A DNA stretch of 64,000 nt from Polaribacter vadi (GCF_001761365.1 NZ_CP017477.1:456501-520500); one strand, 5' to 3'. Counted from the stretch's first letter, positions 1 through 8,731 are shown. Notes: generated by a model from the letters alone, not told the origin. Translations and numbers: made by a program.

Positions 1-604
1 GTTTTAAGTGACTTCTAATTTCAGAAATATATATAGTTATGTATTTCTGAGCATTGTAATGAATAGGTACAAAACGTTCCTTATTTCCCTTTCCTGTAAC
101 TTTTATAAAGCCCTCTTCAAAAAATAAATCAGAAATTTTTAGTGTAACTAATTCACTAACTCTTAAACCACAGCTGTACATGGTTTCTAAAATAGTTCTG
201 TTTCTTTCACCTTGAGAATGGCTCAAATCAACAGCAGAAATTAATTCGTTTATTTCTTCTTCGGATAAAGTATCAGGTAACTTTCTGCCAATTTTCGGAG
301 CTTCTAATAAATCTGTAGGATTCGTTTCTCTGTAATCTTCAAACACTAAATAATCAAAAAAACTTCTTAATCCTGATATTATTCTTGCCTGGCTTCTTGG
401 ATTTACTTTTTTAGCAACTTCATAAATAAATTGCTGCACCATAGTTTTATCAATAGAAATAGGAGAAGATTTAATATCATTTTCTTCCAAAAATAAGGTT
501 AGTTTATCTAAATCTCTAGAATAACTTTCAACAGTATTTTGAGATAAACCACGTTCAATCTTTAAGTATAACTGATAATCTCTTATTGCGTTTTGCCATT
601 TCAT
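1..604 (-). CDS. xerD: Site-specific tyrosine recombinase XerD (3' end outside window)
   Basis: Tyrosine recombinase that with XerC resolves chromosome dimers at dif. Reading the minus strand from the ATG at 604-602 gives about 201 residues. The N-terminal SAM-like core-binding domain (MKWQNAIRDYQLYLKIERGL, then GLRSFFDYL) is followed by the start of the catalytic domain, with the first catalytic Arg in SCGLRVSEL and the catalytic Lys in VTGKGNKER. The C-terminal HxxR and Tyr motifs lie beyond base 1, so the gene is cut by the window edge and not visibly broken. In relatives xerD commonly lies back to back with aroQ; here four other genes separate them, and a decayed copy of this gene's first codons sits near 1459-1534. 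Confidence 0.95.
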   Translation of the reverse strand, partial: MKWQNAIRDYQLYLKIERGLSQNTVESYSRDLDKLTLFLEENDIKSSPISIDKTMVQQFIYEVAKKVNPRSQARIISGLRSFFDYLVFEDYRETNPTDLLEAPKIGRKLPDTLSEEEINELISAVDLSHSQGERNRTILETMYSCGLRVSELVTLKISDLFFEEGFIKVTGKGNKERFVPIHYNAQKYITIYISEIRSHLK

Positions 605-774
605 ATTGTAAAATTACAATTTAAATTCTATGTTTAGTAGTGTTCAATTATTTGATTTGTATATAAAGATTCTTTTAAAGACCGATAAAATTATATACAA
701 AAGGGTCTTCTTAAAAAAAATCAATATAGTTCTTAAAAATAGTGATTGAGTTAAAGTAGAGATTCATATTATTC

Positions 775-782
775 TAGTTTTG
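775..782 (+). promoter_or_regulatory. -7 promoter box (TAnnTTTG)
   Basis: TAGTTTTG matches the Bacteroidota -7 consensus TAnnTTTG and lies 25 bases before the ATG at 808. No clear -33 TTTG was found at the ideal spacing. Confidence 0.55.
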
Positions 783-807
783 TGGTATAATCTTAAAAAT
801 AAATATA

Positions 808-1299
808 ATGAAAAAAGTAATTTTAGTATTCGCTTTAGTTTTGAGTTCTTTAGCTGCAAACGCACAGTTTTCAGTTAGTGTTAATGCAGGTTTACCTGTT
901 TCAGATGTAGAAGAATATTCTTCTTTTGCATTAAGTGGAGATGTTGGTTATTCTTTTGCGACCGAAAGCAATTTAATGTTAGGAGTTTCTGCAGGTTTTT
1001 TAAATTATTTTGGAAAAGACTATGAGGTATTAGGTACAACTATTGAGGCTGAATCTATACAATATATACCATTAGCAGGTTCTTTAATGTATAGATTAAC
1101 AGATAGTTTTTCAGTAGGTTCTAAAGCTGGTTACGCAATTGGAGTTGATGATGATAATGATGGTGGTTTTTATTACAAACCAATGTTAAGTTATGTAGTT
1201 GGTAATGCTACAAGTTTATCTTTATTTTATGAAGGTGTAACTAATGATGGCCTTAATGTTAATAATGTAGGTTTAGGATTTACATTTGGTTTGAATTAA
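808..1299 (+). CDS. Small outer-membrane beta-barrel-like protein
   Basis: A 163-residue exported protein with a clear signal peptide (MKKVILVFALVLSSLAANAQ, cleavage expected after ANA or AQ). The mature part alternates short aromatic or Gly-rich strands (VGYSFATESNLMLGVSAGF, FSVGSKAGYAIGV, NVGLGFTFGLN) and ends in an amphipathic strand. This fits a small eight-stranded OmpW/OmpX-like barrel, but no conserved family signature is decisive. It has its own -7 box at 775 and a terminator hairpin at 1321-1348, so it is probably a single-gene transcript. Substrate or ligand is unknown. Confidence 0.7.
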   Translation: MKKVILVFALVLSSLAANAQFSVSVNAGLPVSDVEEYSSFALSGDVGYSFATESNLMLGVSAGFLNYFGKDYEVLGTTIEAESIQYIPLAGSLMYRLTDSFSVGSKAGYAIGVDDDNDGGFYYKPMLSYVVGNATSLSLFYEGVTNDGLNVNNVGLGFTFGLN

Positions 1300-1320
1300 T
1301 GAATAGAAATTTAATATTTA

Positions 1321-1348
1321 GAAGGAGGCAATTTTGCCTCCTTTTTTT
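1321..1348 (+). terminator. Rho-independent terminator
   Basis: The stem GGAGGCA / TGCCTCC with a short TTT-type loop is followed by a run of seven T's, 20-50 bases after the stop of the barrel-like gene. Confidence 0.85.
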
Positions 1349-1458
1349 ATGTATAAATAGTTGTATCAATAGAAAAAGCAAGCGATATTATAACATTTTC
1401 TTCTTAAAAAAATATTAGTTTTTATTAATCACTAAAAAATAATAATTGTATAGTTAGG

Positions 1459-1534
1459 TAAACCAAGTTTAATCTTTAAGTATAATTGACGATCTCTTAT
1501 TGTGTTTAGCTATTTGATACTTTAAAAATACACA
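1459..1534 (-). pseudogene. Decayed duplicate of the xerD 5' end
   Basis: About 60 bases at 1459-1519 match 543-604 (the first ~20 codons of xerD) with about ten mismatches, and weaker similarity continues into the upstream region. In translation the relic reads IK*LNTIRDRQLYLKIKLGL against MKWQNAIRDYQLYLKIERGL: the start codon has become ATC and codon 3 is TAG, so it cannot be expressed. Both copies are on the minus strand. It marks a past duplication or insertion between xerD and aroQ. Confidence 0.8.
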
Positions 1535-1537
1535 ACA

Positions 1538-1567
1538 AAAAAAACCATCCTATTTAGGATGGTTTTT
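1538..1567 (-). terminator. Terminator hairpin, probably bidirectional
   Basis: AAAACCATCC and GGATGGTTTT form a stem around a short loop, with A's on one side and T's on the other. It lies just past the stop of the TM2 gene on the minus strand. Confidence 0.8.
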
Positions 1568-1587
1568 AGATAAATATTTTAACTTAT

Positions 1588-1959
1588 TTATAAAGTTTTA
1601 GAATAACTTCCGTTTTTAGGTTGTAAATCTCCAGTAATAATCATTACTAAATCAATAATATACCAAATTCCGAAACCACCTAAAGTTATTAATTTAAGAA
1701 CACCTAATAAAGTGTAACCTAAATAAAATCTGTCTACACCTAAACCTCCTAAAAATACTGATAACAAAAGTGCTGTTGTTTGACTTTTTCCAGAATAAGC
1801 AACAGTTGCATAATTAGTAACTTGTTCTTTTTCTACTGTATCACCTTTAATGATTTCAACAGTTTCAACTGTTTTTTTTACAGGAAAAGATGCTTTAGCA
1901 GTAAATGAAAATGCTAAAAAAGCAAATAAAAATGTGTAAAGAGTTAATGATTTTTTCAT
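1588..1959 (-). CDS. TM2 domain-containing membrane protein
   Basis: A 123-residue protein with an N-terminal signal peptide (to about residue 23), a short polar linker (residues 25-50) and a C-terminal TM2 domain (about 55-115). The domain has two hydrophobic segments, ALLLSVFLGGLGVDRFYLGY and GGFGIWYIIDLVMIITG, with the diagnostic G-x-x-GxDRFYLGY turn and a D in the second helix. TM2 proteins are small inner-membrane proteins, often of unknown role. It is transcribed alone toward the hairpin at 1538-1567 and diverges from the gene at 2013. Confidence 0.88.
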   Translation of the reverse strand: MKKSLTLYTFLFAFLAFSFTAKASFPVKKTVETVEIIKGDTVEKEQVTNYATVAYSGKSQTTALLLSVFLGGLGVDRFYLGYTLLGVLKLITLGGFGIWYIIDLVMIITGDLQPKNGSYSKTL

Positions 1960-2012
1960 AATAATATTAATTATTTTAGTTAATTTGCCACTAATGTAAT
2001 TAAAAAATTGTC

Positions 2013-2936
2013 ATGAAAATAAACAAATATTTAATAATTTGCTTTTTTACTTTTTTAAATTTAAACTCCCAAGAGAAGAACCAGTTTGATTATGAGTTAC
2101 TTGGTGCTGTAATGTTAGATGAAAATCAATTAATTTCTTATAAAATTCAATTTAATGTTGAAGCTAATAACTTTATTCAAGGATACTCATTAACAGATTT
2201 AGATGGAGAAAACGAAACTAAATCTTATATAAGAGGATATTATGATGAGAAAACCGAAAATATAAAATTTAAAGAAAGTGATATTTTATATACAAAATCT
2301 AAATTTTTACCTGAAGAATTTTGTTTTATTAGTTTTGAAGGTACCTTTAAAGGTGATTCAAAGAAAAAACTATTAGAAGGTAAGTTTGTAGGGATTTACG
2401 AAGATAAAGATACGTGTGCAACAGGAAATATTAAATTGGTTGGAACAAAGTTTGTAGAAAAAAAAGTAAAAAACATCTATAAGAAAGTAAAGAAAATAGA
2501 TAAAGTAAAAAAAATAGATAGCACTGTAATAGCTGAATTAAAGCCAGAAAACTTTTTGAAGAAGTTTAGTGAAACCAATATAAAATCGGGTGAAAAAGTT
2601 TCTGTGTTTGTATATTCTAGTAAAATTGATGTTGATATTTGGGATTATGGAATAGAAGATGGAGATATTATAACTATTTTACAAAATGATAAACCTGTTT
2701 TAGAAAACTTTAAAGTAACAAGGAAAAAGAAAAGAATTACTTTAGTTTTAAATGAAAAAGAAAATGCATTTAAAATTATAACAATAAATTCTGGAAAGCT
2801 AGAAACCAATACCACTAAATTAAAATTATACGATTTTAGAAGAGAATATGAAGTTGTTGCAAATTTAGAAGAAGGAAAAGCAGCAGTAATAAATATTGTA
2901 AAATTAAAAGTAAAAACAAATTCAGTTAAAAAATAA
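2013..2936 (+). CDS. Secreted protein of unknown function
   Basis: A 307-residue protein with a signal peptide (MKINKYLIICFFTFLNLNSQ). The first half is acidic and beta-rich. Residues ~145-170 are a Lys-rich linker (KKVKNIYKKVKKIDKVKKID). The last 110 residues (SGEKVSVFVYSSKIDVDIWD to the end) resemble a compact beta-sandwich: a 'D-W-D-Y-G-x-x-D-G-D' turn followed by 'LVLNEKENAFKIITINSG'. That pattern is seen at the C terminus of several flavobacterial exported proteins, but I cannot name the family. It is divergent from the TM2 gene, and the next gene (2993) is co-oriented 56 bases on. Confidence 0.6.
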   Translation: MKINKYLIICFFTFLNLNSQEKNQFDYELLGAVMLDENQLISYKIQFNVEANNFIQGYSLTDLDGENETKSYIRGYYDEKTENIKFKESDILYTKSKFLPEEFCFISFEGTFKGDSKKKLLEGKFVGIYEDKDTCATGNIKLVGTKFVEKKVKNIYKKVKKIDKVKKIDSTVIAELKPENFLKKFSETNIKSGEKVSVFVYSSKIDVDIWDYGIEDGDIITILQNDKPVLENFKVTRKKKRITLVLNEKENAFKIITINSGKLETNTTKLKLYDFRREYEVVANLEEGKAAVINIVKLKVKTNSVKK

Positions 2937-2992
2937 TACACTTAAATTAACTTTATATATATTTACTTCTTAATATAAAAATTAATATTATT

Positions 2993-3607
2993 ATGAAAAA
3001 AGTATTATTTAGTATTGGATTAGCGATATTGGGTTTTTCTAATGTAAATGCACAAGAAGTGAAATTTGGAGCAAAAGCAGGAGTAAATTTAGCTAGGTTT
3101 GCGGGTGATGATTTAGAAGATGTAGAAAATCTTTTAGGTTTTAATGTTGGCGCATTTGCAGAAATTAGTATTTCCGAAAAATTTATTTTTCAACCAGAAT
3201 TATTGTATTCTACTCAAGGTGCCAGTAGTGGTGAAGAATTTGGTGGCGATGATTTTGAAAATAATATAAAAACAAGCTATTTGAATGTTCCATTAATGTT
3301 AAAATTTGCTGCATCTGATAGATTTATGTTGGAATTAGGTCCACAAGTTGGTTTTTTACTTTCAGCTAAATCAGAGGTGAAAGGAGAAATGGATGGAAGT
3401 TCATTTTCTGTTGAGGAAGATGTAAAAGATTCATTTAAGTCAGTTGATTTTGGATTAAATTTCGGTGCTTCTTTTTATATCGTTGAAAATATATTTATAG
3501 CTGGTAGATATAATTTAGGTTTATCAAGTATTGCTGATGGAGAGGATTCAGAAGATGTTAATGTGAAAAATTCAGTTTTTTCATTTTCATTAGGATACAG
3601 GTTCTAA
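2993..3607 (+). CDS. Porin-family outer-membrane beta-barrel protein
   Basis: A 204-residue protein with a signal peptide (MKKVLFSIGLAILGFSNVNAQ). It continues with the typical flavobacterial OMP_b-brl_2 opening 'VKFGAKAGVNLARFAGD' and barrel strands such as FIFQPELLYSTQGA, YLNVPLMLKFAASDRFMLELGPQVGFLLSAKSE and the terminal strand VFSFSLGYRF, which ends in Phe. These proteins sit in the outer membrane; transport specificity is usually unknown. A strong terminator follows at 3630-3660. The final aromatic residue supports Bam-dependent insertion. Confidence 0.85.
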   Translation: MKKVLFSIGLAILGFSNVNAQEVKFGAKAGVNLARFAGDDLEDVENLLGFNVGAFAEISISEKFIFQPELLYSTQGASSGEEFGGDDFENNIKTSYLNVPLMLKFAASDRFMLELGPQVGFLLSAKSEVKGEMDGSSFSVEEDVKDSFKSVDFGLNFGASFYIVENIFIAGRYNLGLSSIADGEDSEDVNVKNSVFSFSLGYRF

Positions 3608-3629
3608 TTATAAACAATAATTTATTAAA

Positions 3630-3660
3630 TAAAAAGGAAGCATTTTTGCTTCCTTTTATT
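3630..3660 (+). terminator. Rho-independent terminator
   Basis: AAAGGAAGCA and TGCTTCCTTTT pair around a T-rich loop, with a T-rich tail, between the porin-like gene and aroQ. Confidence 0.85.
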
Positions 3661-3687
3661 TTGCTCAATTTTTAATATCTTTACTTT

Positions 3688-4101
3688 ATGAAAATCATTA
3701 TTATAAACGGACCCAATCTAAATCTTTTAGGAAAACGCGAACCAGAAATTTATGGTTCAGAAACTTTTGAAGATTTTTTTAGAACTTTACAATTAAAGTA
3801 TAAAAATGTAGAATTATCTTATTTTCAATCGAATATTGAAGGAGAATTGATAGATAAATTACACGAAGTTGGTTTTACTTTTGATGGTGTTATTTTAAAT
3901 GCAGCAGCTTATACACATACTTCTGTTGGCATTGGAGATGCTGTAAAAGGTATTGAAACTCCTGTTGTAGAAGTACATATATCTAATATTCACGCTCGTG
4001 AAGAATTTAGGCAACATAGTTATATTGCTCCAAATGCTAAAGGTGTTTTATTTGGTTTTGGTTTAAAAGGTTATGAATTAGCTATTCAAAGTTTTTTATA
4101 A
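3688..4101 (+). CDS. aroQ: 3-dehydroquinate dehydratase, type II
   Basis: Converts 3-dehydroquinate to 3-dehydroshikimate in the shikimate pathway (cytoplasm, dodecamer in the family). At 137 residues it has the normal length. The sequence shows the opening INGPNLNLLGKREPEIYG with catalytic Tyr22 and the lid Arg17, the NAAAYTHTS motif (71-79), and EVHISNIHAREEFRQHS with His97 and the substrate-binding Arg residues near 104-108. It stands alone between a terminator and the convergent S41 gene. In relatives it usually faces xerD directly. Confidence 0.97.
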   Translation: MKIIIINGPNLNLLGKREPEIYGSETFEDFFRTLQLKYKNVELSYFQSNIEGELIDKLHEVGFTFDGVILNAAAYTHTSVGIGDAVKGIETPVVEVHISNIHAREEFRQHSYIAPNAKGVLFGFGLKGYELAIQSFL

Positions 4102-4144
4102 ATAAAATAATACTGTTAAAGCTCTTACTAAAAGTATTTTAGGG

Positions 4145-5608
4145 TTATTTTTTTACATCAACAAACATATAATCGCTTGCAGGTGTTGCCAATTTAGAGT
4201 CGTAAATTTCATCAAAATTATAAAAACTACTTTTAGAAGAAAAACTTTTAGCTCCTGTTGAGATGTAAATTAACGTTCTATCCAATAAAGGGTCAGAACG
4301 TTCTCCTAAAACACCCAAATCACCATAATTTTCACCTAATTCTACTCCTGGAAAATCGGTACTTGCAGGGATTAATCCTTGTGGATAATTTTTATTGTCT
4401 TTATTGCTAATTTCTAAAACCAAAGGTTGCATTGCATATCTATGAGCTGTATTTAAATTAGCTCCTGTTCTTTGAAAATTTTCAGAATCATATAAAGTGA
4501 TAGAGCCTACTTGTTTTCCTCTTGTAGTTTTACCAATTAAAGCAACATCTATATGCGAACTTAAAGAATTGATAACTAATTCTGATGCTGATGCTGATCC
4601 ATTTGTAACAATAAAATAAACTTTATTTAACCCCAAACTATTAATGCTTTCTTGTAAAACAACATTTCCATTGGCATCTGTATTTCTAATTTGATTTGTA
4701 AAATTATTTATAAAACGATCTGCAGGATTTGATCTTCTAACTTTATCGTTCCAAACTTCTTGAGAATATAACAAACCATTAAACTGACCAGTAATCATGC
4801 TTCCTAAATAAGTTGCAGAACTTACAGATCCTCCAGGATTATATCTTAAATCTACAATTAAATTATCAATATTTTCTGCCTTAAAATATGCAAAAGCAGC
4901 ATTTAATTGGCTATCGTAATTTCTTGCAAATTGGTTGTACATTAAATATCCTATTTTTTGGTCTCCATCTGCAATTACTTTTGAAATGGCAATTGGATTC
5001 TCTTGAATTTCTGATTTTGTCAAAGAAATAGATGTTCCATTTGTAATTGGATTTCCATCATTAAAATCGGCCAAACCAATAGTATAATTAGTAGAATTTC
5101 CAAACAACAAGTTGCCATAGTTCGTTGTTGTAAGTTGATTTCCATCAATTTGATTGAAAAGCATTCCTCTTTTTACGTCTTTAGCAACAGCATCAGAATT
5201 TGGCACTACATAACGCACATAACCATAAACATTTGTACTTCCGTTTTTATATTGCACTAAACCGAATTCCATTCCGTTACTTAAATTGATTCCCTGAAAA
5301 GAGTTTTCTAAAGCAATATAATCATCAACAATAACAGAAAAACGATCTTCAGGTCTGTTTAATAAACTTTCAAAAACATTTTCTGGTGATCTATAAATTC
5401 TAAAATAGGTGTATAATTCATCAAAATTAGCAAACCTGTTATCTGCTAAACCTGGTACATCTTCTTGCCATAAATAGTATAAATTTAAACCATGCCAAAT
5501 AAAGTAATTGATGTCATCATCTGTAGTAGGGTCAATTAAAGATGATTCTTTTCTTTCACAAGAATAAATAAATAGGATTGCTATAAATAATAATGTAATT
5601 TTTTTCAT
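4145..5608 (-). CDS. S41-family carboxy-terminal processing protease, lipoprotein
   Basis: A 487-residue predicted outer-envelope lipoprotein (FIAILFIYSC, lipid-bearing Cys17). After an N-terminal helical region comes a PDZ-like segment (about 100-200) and the tail-specific protease core. The core shows LRYNPGG at 255-260, NGSASASELV with catalytic Ser340, and Lys365 in RGK, exactly 25 residues downstream as in characterised C-terminal processing proteases. It should therefore be active. Its ATG directly abuts the stop codon of the upstream paralogue (5609-7063), so the two are co-transcribed and probably translationally coupled. The natural substrate is unknown. Confidence 0.88.
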   Translation of the reverse strand: MKKITLLFIAILFIYSCERKESSLIDPTTDDDINYFIWHGLNLYYLWQEDVPGLADNRFANFDELYTYFRIYRSPENVFESLLNRPEDRFSVIVDDYIALENSFQGINLSNGMEFGLVQYKNGSTNVYGYVRYVVPNSDAVAKDVKRGMLFNQIDGNQLTTTNYGNLLFGNSTNYTIGLADFNDGNPITNGTSISLTKSEIQENPIAISKVIADGDQKIGYLMYNQFARNYDSQLNAAFAYFKAENIDNLIVDLRYNPGGSVSSATYLGSMITGQFNGLLYSQEVWNDKVRRSNPADRFINNFTNQIRNTDANGNVVLQESINSLGLNKVYFIVTNGSASASELVINSLSSHIDVALIGKTTRGKQVGSITLYDSENFQRTGANLNTAHRYAMQPLVLEISNKDNKNYPQGLIPASTDFPGVELGENYGDLGVLGERSDPLLDRTLIYISTGAKSFSSKSSFYNFDEIYDSKLATPASDYMFVDVKK

Positions 5609-7063
5609 CTAATTTGTATTTGGCAAATTTTGCTCAATAAAAATGCCTTTATCAAGTGTTCTTTGTGTGTTAATGCTATTAAATAAATAGTCAAAATTGT
5701 TAGGATTACAATTTGTATTAGAAACTGCATTTCCTGTTGAAATATAATTTAAAACACTATTTAAAATAGGATCTGAATCTTCACCTAAAATTCCTAAATC
5801 TAATACATCTTCGTTAGCACAAAGGTTAATATTTGGCGAAAATCCGTTTTCATAAGTTTGGTCGTTTTTATTTAAGAAATTTAACACAATTGGTTGTAAA
5901 GCTACTGTATGAGTTTCATTTTTTAAAGGAAAATCATAATCCTCAGAATTGTATAAAGTAATAGCTCCTGTGTTGTTTCCAGCAGTTTGATTCCCAATTA
6001 TATGAACGTTTAAATGTGGTTTTAAACTATTAATTAATAATTCAGTTGCAGAAGAACCTTCAAAATTAGGTCCGTTTAAAATGATATACACATCACTAAT
6101 ATTTAAACTATTGATGTTGATGTTTGGGTTTATTGTTTTCGGAAATTTAGTCACTAAAGAATCTGGTTGATTCGCCAAAAACCAAGACTGAGCTTTTGAA
6201 TTCCATTGCTCTTTTATTAAAATTTCGTCAGCATTTTGTTCGGTAATCATAGCTGCAATTTTTGCAATATTTTTTGCAAAACCTCCAGTGCCAATGTTGT
6301 ATCTGAAGTCTAAAATTAATTTGTTAACAGATTGATTATTAAAGTTTAAAAATATGTTATTTAAATCATTAATGTAGTTATTAGAAAAATCATTTTGGTA
6401 CATTAAATATCCAACATTTTCTGCATTTACAGGAATTACTTTCTCCATAAATGTTGCAGGATATGTATAGGCTTGTTTTTCTAAAGTAACTGTTTTTGTA
6501 TTTGGAGTAGTTATTGTTCCATCAAAATTTGCCATTTGTAAAGTGAAATTATCTAAGCCATTTATCAGCAAATCTTGATAATTTGTTTTGGTTAATTGAA
6601 CACCATCCACAGCAGAAAAATACTCACCTCTAATAATATTTTTTGTTGATGCATTAGAGTTTGGAAGAATATGAGTTACATATCCTATTACAAGATCGTT
6701 ATTAGAAGGATTTTCGATAATACCAAACTCTAAACCATTGGTAAATGCTGTTCTTGGTAATGGTTCTGTAATTGTATTGTAATCTTCTACTAAAGTTGAT
6801 TTTACATCCGAAGAAATTAATAAATTAGAAAAAAGCGTATTATAATCGGGAAAAGAACTTAAGTAGTTATTTAATTGTGCATCAGAATTAAAACGGGTAT
6901 CTGCTAAATCTGGGACTAAATCTTGGTGCAAATAATAGGCGTTTAAACCTTTCCAAACAAAATCGTTTACGACTAAATCTTGTGGAACTTCATATTCTTT
7001 ACTACAACCTACTATTGTTGAAATACATATTGATAAAAAAATAATTTTAAAAAAAATCTTCAT
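5609..7063 (-). CDS. S41-protease-like lipoprotein lacking the catalytic Lys
   Basis: A 484-residue paralogue of the downstream gene with the same architecture: lipobox ending CISTIVGC (Cys20), VWKGLNAYYL opening, PDZ-like middle, and LDFRYNIGTGG. The nucleophile position is kept (GSSATELL, Ser338). However, the residue 25 positions on, which is Lys365 in the neighbour, is Asn363 (QTAGNNTGAITLY), so the Ser/Lys dyad is broken. The NPGG oxyanion motif has also become NIGTGG. It is probably a non-catalytic partner or substrate-binding homologue. It is first in the two-gene operon, and its stop abuts the next start. Confidence 0.82.
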   Translation of the reverse strand: MKIFFKIIFLSICISTIVGCSKEYEVPQDLVVNDFVWKGLNAYYLHQDLVPDLADTRFNSDAQLNNYLSSFPDYNTLFSNLLISSDVKSTLVEDYNTITEPLPRTAFTNGLEFGIIENPSNNDLVIGYVTHILPNSNASTKNIIRGEYFSAVDGVQLTKTNYQDLLINGLDNFTLQMANFDGTITTPNTKTVTLEKQAYTYPATFMEKVIPVNAENVGYLMYQNDFSNNYINDLNNIFLNFNNQSVNKLILDFRYNIGTGGFAKNIAKIAAMITEQNADEILIKEQWNSKAQSWFLANQPDSLVTKFPKTINPNININSLNISDVYIILNGPNFEGSSATELLINSLKPHLNVHIIGNQTAGNNTGAITLYNSEDYDFPLKNETHTVALQPIVLNFLNKNDQTYENGFSPNINLCANEDVLDLGILGEDSDPILNSVLNYISTGNAVSNTNCNPNNFDYLFNSINTQRTLDKGIFIEQNLPNTN

Positions 7064-7216
7064 GTAAAATGTCTATAGATTATAGTAAATTTAACGCAAT
7101 TTAAACTTTTTTAGTATCAATTTAAAATAAGATGTAACAAAATAAATTGTTAGTCGTCGTAATTATGTAAACCTGATATAAGAGATGAAAAAATATCAGA
7201 AAAACAACAACAACCA

Positions 7217-7726
7217 ATGAACCAATCAGACTTTTTAAAAGTTGTTTTACCCTTTAAAGATAAGGTCTTTAGATTAGCAAAAAGATTGCTAGTATCTAGA
7301 GAAGAAGCAGAAGATGCTACACAGGAACTTATCTTTAAATTATGGAAAAACAAAGAAAAAATTGGCAACTATAAGAATGTAGAAGCTTTTGCAATGACCA
7401 TGACAAAAAATTATTGTTATGATCGTTTAAAAAGTAAGCAAGCAAGTAATTTAACATTAGTACATAGTAATTATAAAGAAAAAGAAACGTCTTTAGATAA
7501 GAAGTTGGAATATCAAGACAGTGTAAACCAAGTACATTTATTGATAGAAAAACTACCAGAACAACAAAAAATAATCATTCAATTAAGAGATGTTGAACAG
7601 TATGATTTTGATGAAATTTGTAAAATGGTAGATATGAAACCAACAGCAGTAAGAGTTGCATTGTCTAGAGCAAGAAAAACAATAAGGGAAGAATTAATTA
7701 AAAAACACAACTATGGAGTTAGCTAA
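7217..7726 (+). CDS. RNA polymerase sigma-70 family (ECF-type) factor
   Basis: A 169-residue two-domain ECF sigma factor. Region 2 runs through residues ~10-80 (FRLAKRLLVSREEAEDATQE.. FKLWKN ..AFAMTMTKNYCYDRLKSK). Region 4 is at ~115-165 (LPEQQKIIIQLRDVEQYDFDE.. MKPTAVRVALSRARKTIRE), with a helix-turn-helix for -35 recognition. It begins a four-gene operon and overlaps the next gene by 14 bases. The genes that follow (small membrane protein, two DUF4252 proteins) are the usual companions of this sigma factor in flavobacteria. The signal it responds to is not known. Confidence 0.9.
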   Translation: MNQSDFLKVVLPFKDKVFRLAKRLLVSREEAEDATQELIFKLWKNKEKIGNYKNVEAFAMTMTKNYCYDRLKSKQASNLTLVHSNYKEKETSLDKKLEYQDSVNQVHLLIEKLPEQQKIIIQLRDVEQYDFDEICKMVDMKPTAVRVALSRARKTIREELIKKHNYGVS

Positions 7727-8147
7727 CATAGAGAAATTAGTAGAAAAATACGAAAATGCAGAAACTTCTTTGCAAGAAGAAGCAATCCTTAAAAACTATT
7801 TTACAAAAGAGGATGTTGCACCACACTTGCAAGAATACAAATTTATGTTTGCGTATTTTAATACTGCCAAAGAAGATACGTATACAAAACCCATTAAGTT
7901 AGAAACTATAAAATCGAAGAAGAGAAACTTAAAATGGCTTTCTGTAGCAGCATCTGTAGCACTTTTGTTTAGTGTATTTGTTGGGAAACAACAATTTGAT
8001 GAATATCAACAAAGAAAAAAAGCAGAAAAAATTTATGCAGATCTTACTAATGGATTAAAACTATTGTCTACAAATCTAAAAAAAGGAGAACAAGCAGTTG
8101 CAACTTTATATACTGTTGAAGACAAAGTAAATGAAGCATTAAAATAA
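7713..8147 (+). CDS. Single-pass membrane protein, candidate anti-sigma factor
   Basis: A 144-residue protein: a cytoplasmic acidic N-terminus (1-65: ELANIEKLVEKYENAETSLQEE..) resembling the zinc-less anti-sigma segment of Bacteroidota, one transmembrane helix (WLSVAASVALLFSVFVG, about 71-88), and a short periplasmic helical tail. Its start overlaps the sigma factor gene by 14 bases, implying translational coupling. Both points suggest it restrains the sigma factor, but no defined family motif was identified. Confidence 0.7.
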   Translation: MELANIEKLVEKYENAETSLQEEAILKNYFTKEDVAPHLQEYKFMFAYFNTAKEDTYTKPIKLETIKSKKRNLKWLSVAASVALLFSVFVGKQQFDEYQQRKKAEKIYADLTNGLKLLSTNLKKGEQAVATLYTVEDKVNEALK

Positions 8148-8198
8148 TAAACAAGATAAACCAAGTAAAAATAGTAAAACCAAGTAAACACAGTAATT

Positions 8199-8717
8199 AT
8201 GAAAAAAATAATAGTATTAATAGCGTTTATAGTAGCACCAATGTTTGCAAACGCACAAAGTATTTTCGATAGTTTAGAAGATATGGATGGAGTAGATATG
8301 GTAATTGTTACCAAAGATGCTTTTGAATTGTTAAATAAATTTAAATCGAAAGACATAAAAAGTGATGGTAATGAAGTGATGCAAGCTTTTGAAATCATTA
8401 ACGATTTAAAAGAGTTTAAAATGTTTTCTACTAATAATTTAGAAATTGCTTCTAAAATGGAAAAAATGGTAAACTCATCTATCAAAAACTCGAATTTAAC
8501 GCAGTTAATGCGAATTAAACAAGACGATTCTCGTATTAAAATTTATGTAAAAGCTACAAAAAATAAAGATTACGTTAGCGAAGTTTTAATGTTTATAAAA
8601 GGGATTGATAAAGAATCAAAAGGAGTGTCTGAAGCTATGGTTATGTCTTTAACTGGCAATATAGACATCAACAAAATGTCTGACTTTACAGATAAAATTG
8701 TAAAAGAAAATAAGTAA
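8199..8717 (+). CDS. DUF4252 domain-containing exported protein
   Basis: A 172-residue exported protein with signal peptide MKKIIVLIAFIVAPMFANAQ and a DUF4252-type body: DMDGVDMVIVTKDAFELL, FSTNNLEIASKMEKMVN, RIKIYVKATKN and EVLMFIKGID. Biochemical function is unknown for the family. It is third in the sigma-factor operon; a paralogous lipoprotein follows after a hairpin (8732-8765). It is likely an output or regulatory target of the sigma factor. Confidence 0.8.
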   Translation: MKKIIVLIAFIVAPMFANAQSIFDSLEDMDGVDMVIVTKDAFELLNKFKSKDIKSDGNEVMQAFEIINDLKEFKMFSTNNLEIASKMEKMVNSSIKNSNLTQLMRIKQDDSRIKIYVKATKNKDYVSEVLMFIKGIDKESKGVSEAMVMSLTGNIDINKMSDFTDKIVKENK

Positions 8718-8731
8718 AATTAACCAAGATT

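Noticed and set aside
1538..1567. Possible transposon end at the terminator near the xerD relic
   Set aside because: The hairpin has flanking A/T runs and lies directly after the TM2 gene, as expected for an ordinary terminator; no second copy or target duplication was seen.
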